Part shown: piece after piece, positions 14,520-15,397 of the stretch
Layout of the letters: each line of letters begins with the position of its first letter
Position numbering within the stretch: position 1 is the first letter of the stretch
The notes under the pieces: generated by a model
The model's database searches: none
What the model saw: only the letters and a program-made list of their open reading frames with translations
Told to the model about the DNA's origin: nothing
Made by a program: the position numbers and the translations under genes
DNA from: Bacteroidales bacterium UBA3742
GTDB lineage: Bacteria > Bacteroidota > Bacteroidia > Bacteroidales > Paludibacteraceae
Direction: 5' to 3'
Assembly: GCA_002371785.1 (NCBI GenBank)
Contig: DFGU01000114.1
Coordinates: 2,164 to 17,560, forward strand
Length of the DNA stretch: 15,397 nucleotides

Positions 14520-15397
14520 ATGACATATTCACTAAAAGAGGTTTTTTCGCCGAAACTGCTGCATACGCTGCGCCACTACAGCGGGCGTAAGTTCGGACAG
14601 GATGCCCTGGCGGGTATCATCGTGGGCATTGTAGCCATCCCCTTGGCTATCGCCTTCGGTATATCCTCGGGCGTGGGACCGACAGAGGGTCTTGTGACGG
14701 CTATCATAGCCGGACTGCTGATATCCGTCTTCGGCGGCAGCAAAGTGCAGATAGGAGGTCCCACGGGGGCATTCATTGTCATCATCTACGGCATTATCCA
14801 GCAGTACGGTCTGTCCGGACTGACAATAGCCACCATCATGGCGGGTATATTGCTCATCCTGATGGGACTGACGCATATGGGTTCGGTCATCAAGTTTGTA
14901 CCGTATCCGGTCATTGTAGGTTTCACAGCGGGTATCGCCCTCACCATCTTCTCTACCCAGATGAATGATTTCTTCGGCTTGGGTCTAAAGGATGTGCCGG
15001 CTAACTTTATCGACAAGTGGATCTTCTACTCCCAGCATTTCCACGTCAACGGATGGGCCCTTGGTATCGGACTGTTCTCACTCCTGATATGTATATGCAT
15101 GCCGCTGCTGACCAAGCGCATACCGGGTAGTCTGGCCGCCATCATACTGGCCACGTTGGCCGTATGGGCACTCAAGACCTGGGCTCCGGCATCGTGGGGA
15201 GTAGGTAGCCTGCAGACCATCAGCGACCTGTACGAATTGCCTCGCGGCATACCGGCACCCCACATGCCGGCGATGAACCTGCAGGATGGCGAGTCGTTCT
15301 TCACGCTGATACAGAAGCTCTTCCCGTCGGCCTTTACCATCGCCATGCTTGGTGCTATAGAGAGTCTGCTCTCCGCCATGGTGGCAGATGGTGTGAT
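14520..15397 (+). CDS. SulP family anion transporter, N-terminal part (runs off the window)
   Basis: The frame opens at ATG 14520 and remains open for 292 codons to the window edge, so only the N-terminal half or so is present. The protein begins MTYSLKEVFSPKLLHTLRHY and then enters membrane spans. It has the SulP signature near residues 31-85 (ALAGIIVGIVAIPLAIAFG, then SGVGPTEGLVTAIIAG and the QIGGPTGAF loop). A later conserved stretch, MLGAIESLLSAMVADG, lies at the end. SulP proteins move sulphate, bicarbonate or other anions across the inner membrane. The C-terminal STAS domain would lie beyond the window. It follows the protease by 24 nt and is probably co-transcribed. The substrate cannot be assigned. 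Confidence 0.92.
   Translation, partial: MTYSLKEVFSPKLLHTLRHYSGRKFGQDALAGIIVGIVAIPLAIAFGISSGVGPTEGLVTAIIAGLLISVFGGSKVQIGGPTGAFIVIIYGIIQQYGLSGLTIATIMAGILLILMGLTHMGSVIKFVPYPVIVGFTAGIALTIFSTQMNDFFGLGLKDVPANFIDKWIFYSQHFHVNGWALGIGLFSLLICICMPLLTKRIPGSLAAIILATLAVWALKTWAPASWGVGSLQTISDLYELPRGIPAPHMPAMNLQDGESFFTLIQKLFPSAFTIAMLGAIESLLSAMVADGV

Overview
The window reads as chromosomal DNA from a member of the Bacteroidales (Bacteroidota). The gene set points there: a GldD-type lipoprotein, a group II PcrB-like prenylglyceryl-phosphate synthase, a Bacteroidota 'putative porin' and the block of glycogen debranching-like enzyme, GT4 glycogen synthase and GH57 protein. So does the promoter type: TTG, 20 bp, then TATCTTTG ahead of manC, matching the Bacteroidetes -33/-7 pattern. 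I cannot name a genus. There are no rRNA or tRNA genes, no transposase, integrase or phage genes, and no CRISPR array. Genes fill almost the whole window; the longest gap is about 176 bp and no gap exceeds 300 bp.

Layout. (1) Positions 23-1842, minus strand: gldD overlaps by 10 nt a single long ORF that fuses a PcrB-like synthase to the tRNA adenosine deaminase TadA. (2) Positions 1843-2018: a divergent promoter region with a 7-bp tandem repeat. (3) Positions 2019-9737, plus strand: a likely operon of manC (mannose-1-phosphate guanylyltransferase), a GH133-type debranching-like protein, a GT4 glycogen synthase, a GH57 family protein and an outer-membrane porin-like barrel. (4) Positions 9738-9830: an intergenic region made almost entirely of a 16-bp tandem repeat. 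(5) Positions 9831-15397, plus strand: a ClpA/ClpC-type unfoldase, thioredoxin, dCMP deaminase, an S41 C-terminal processing protease and the start of a SulP anion transporter that runs off the window. Genes in this last block overlap by 4 nt or lie 2-24 nt apart.

How the genes fit together. Block 3 combines glucan polymer synthesis (the GT4 enzyme keeps its motifs) with two glucan-acting families that look altered. The GH57 protein has Gly where the family acid/base Asp is expected. The debranching-like protein lacks acidic residues that I recall as conserved in its Bacteroidetes relatives. Block 5 is a housekeeping protein-quality, redox and nucleotide cluster.

The most unusual feature is a set of short tandem repeats and palindromic inserts that do not stay between genes. 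Seven-base repeats (TTGAAA core) occur between genes and also inside the PcrB-like coding region, where they encode an extra strand-like segment. Sixteen-base repeats form the linker of the PcrB-TadA fusion, read in all three frames. A paired-hairpin element with AATGAT borders sits in frame inside manC. Together they suggest repeat expansion that reshapes proteins in this lineage. No single gene in the window is of a wholly unknown family.
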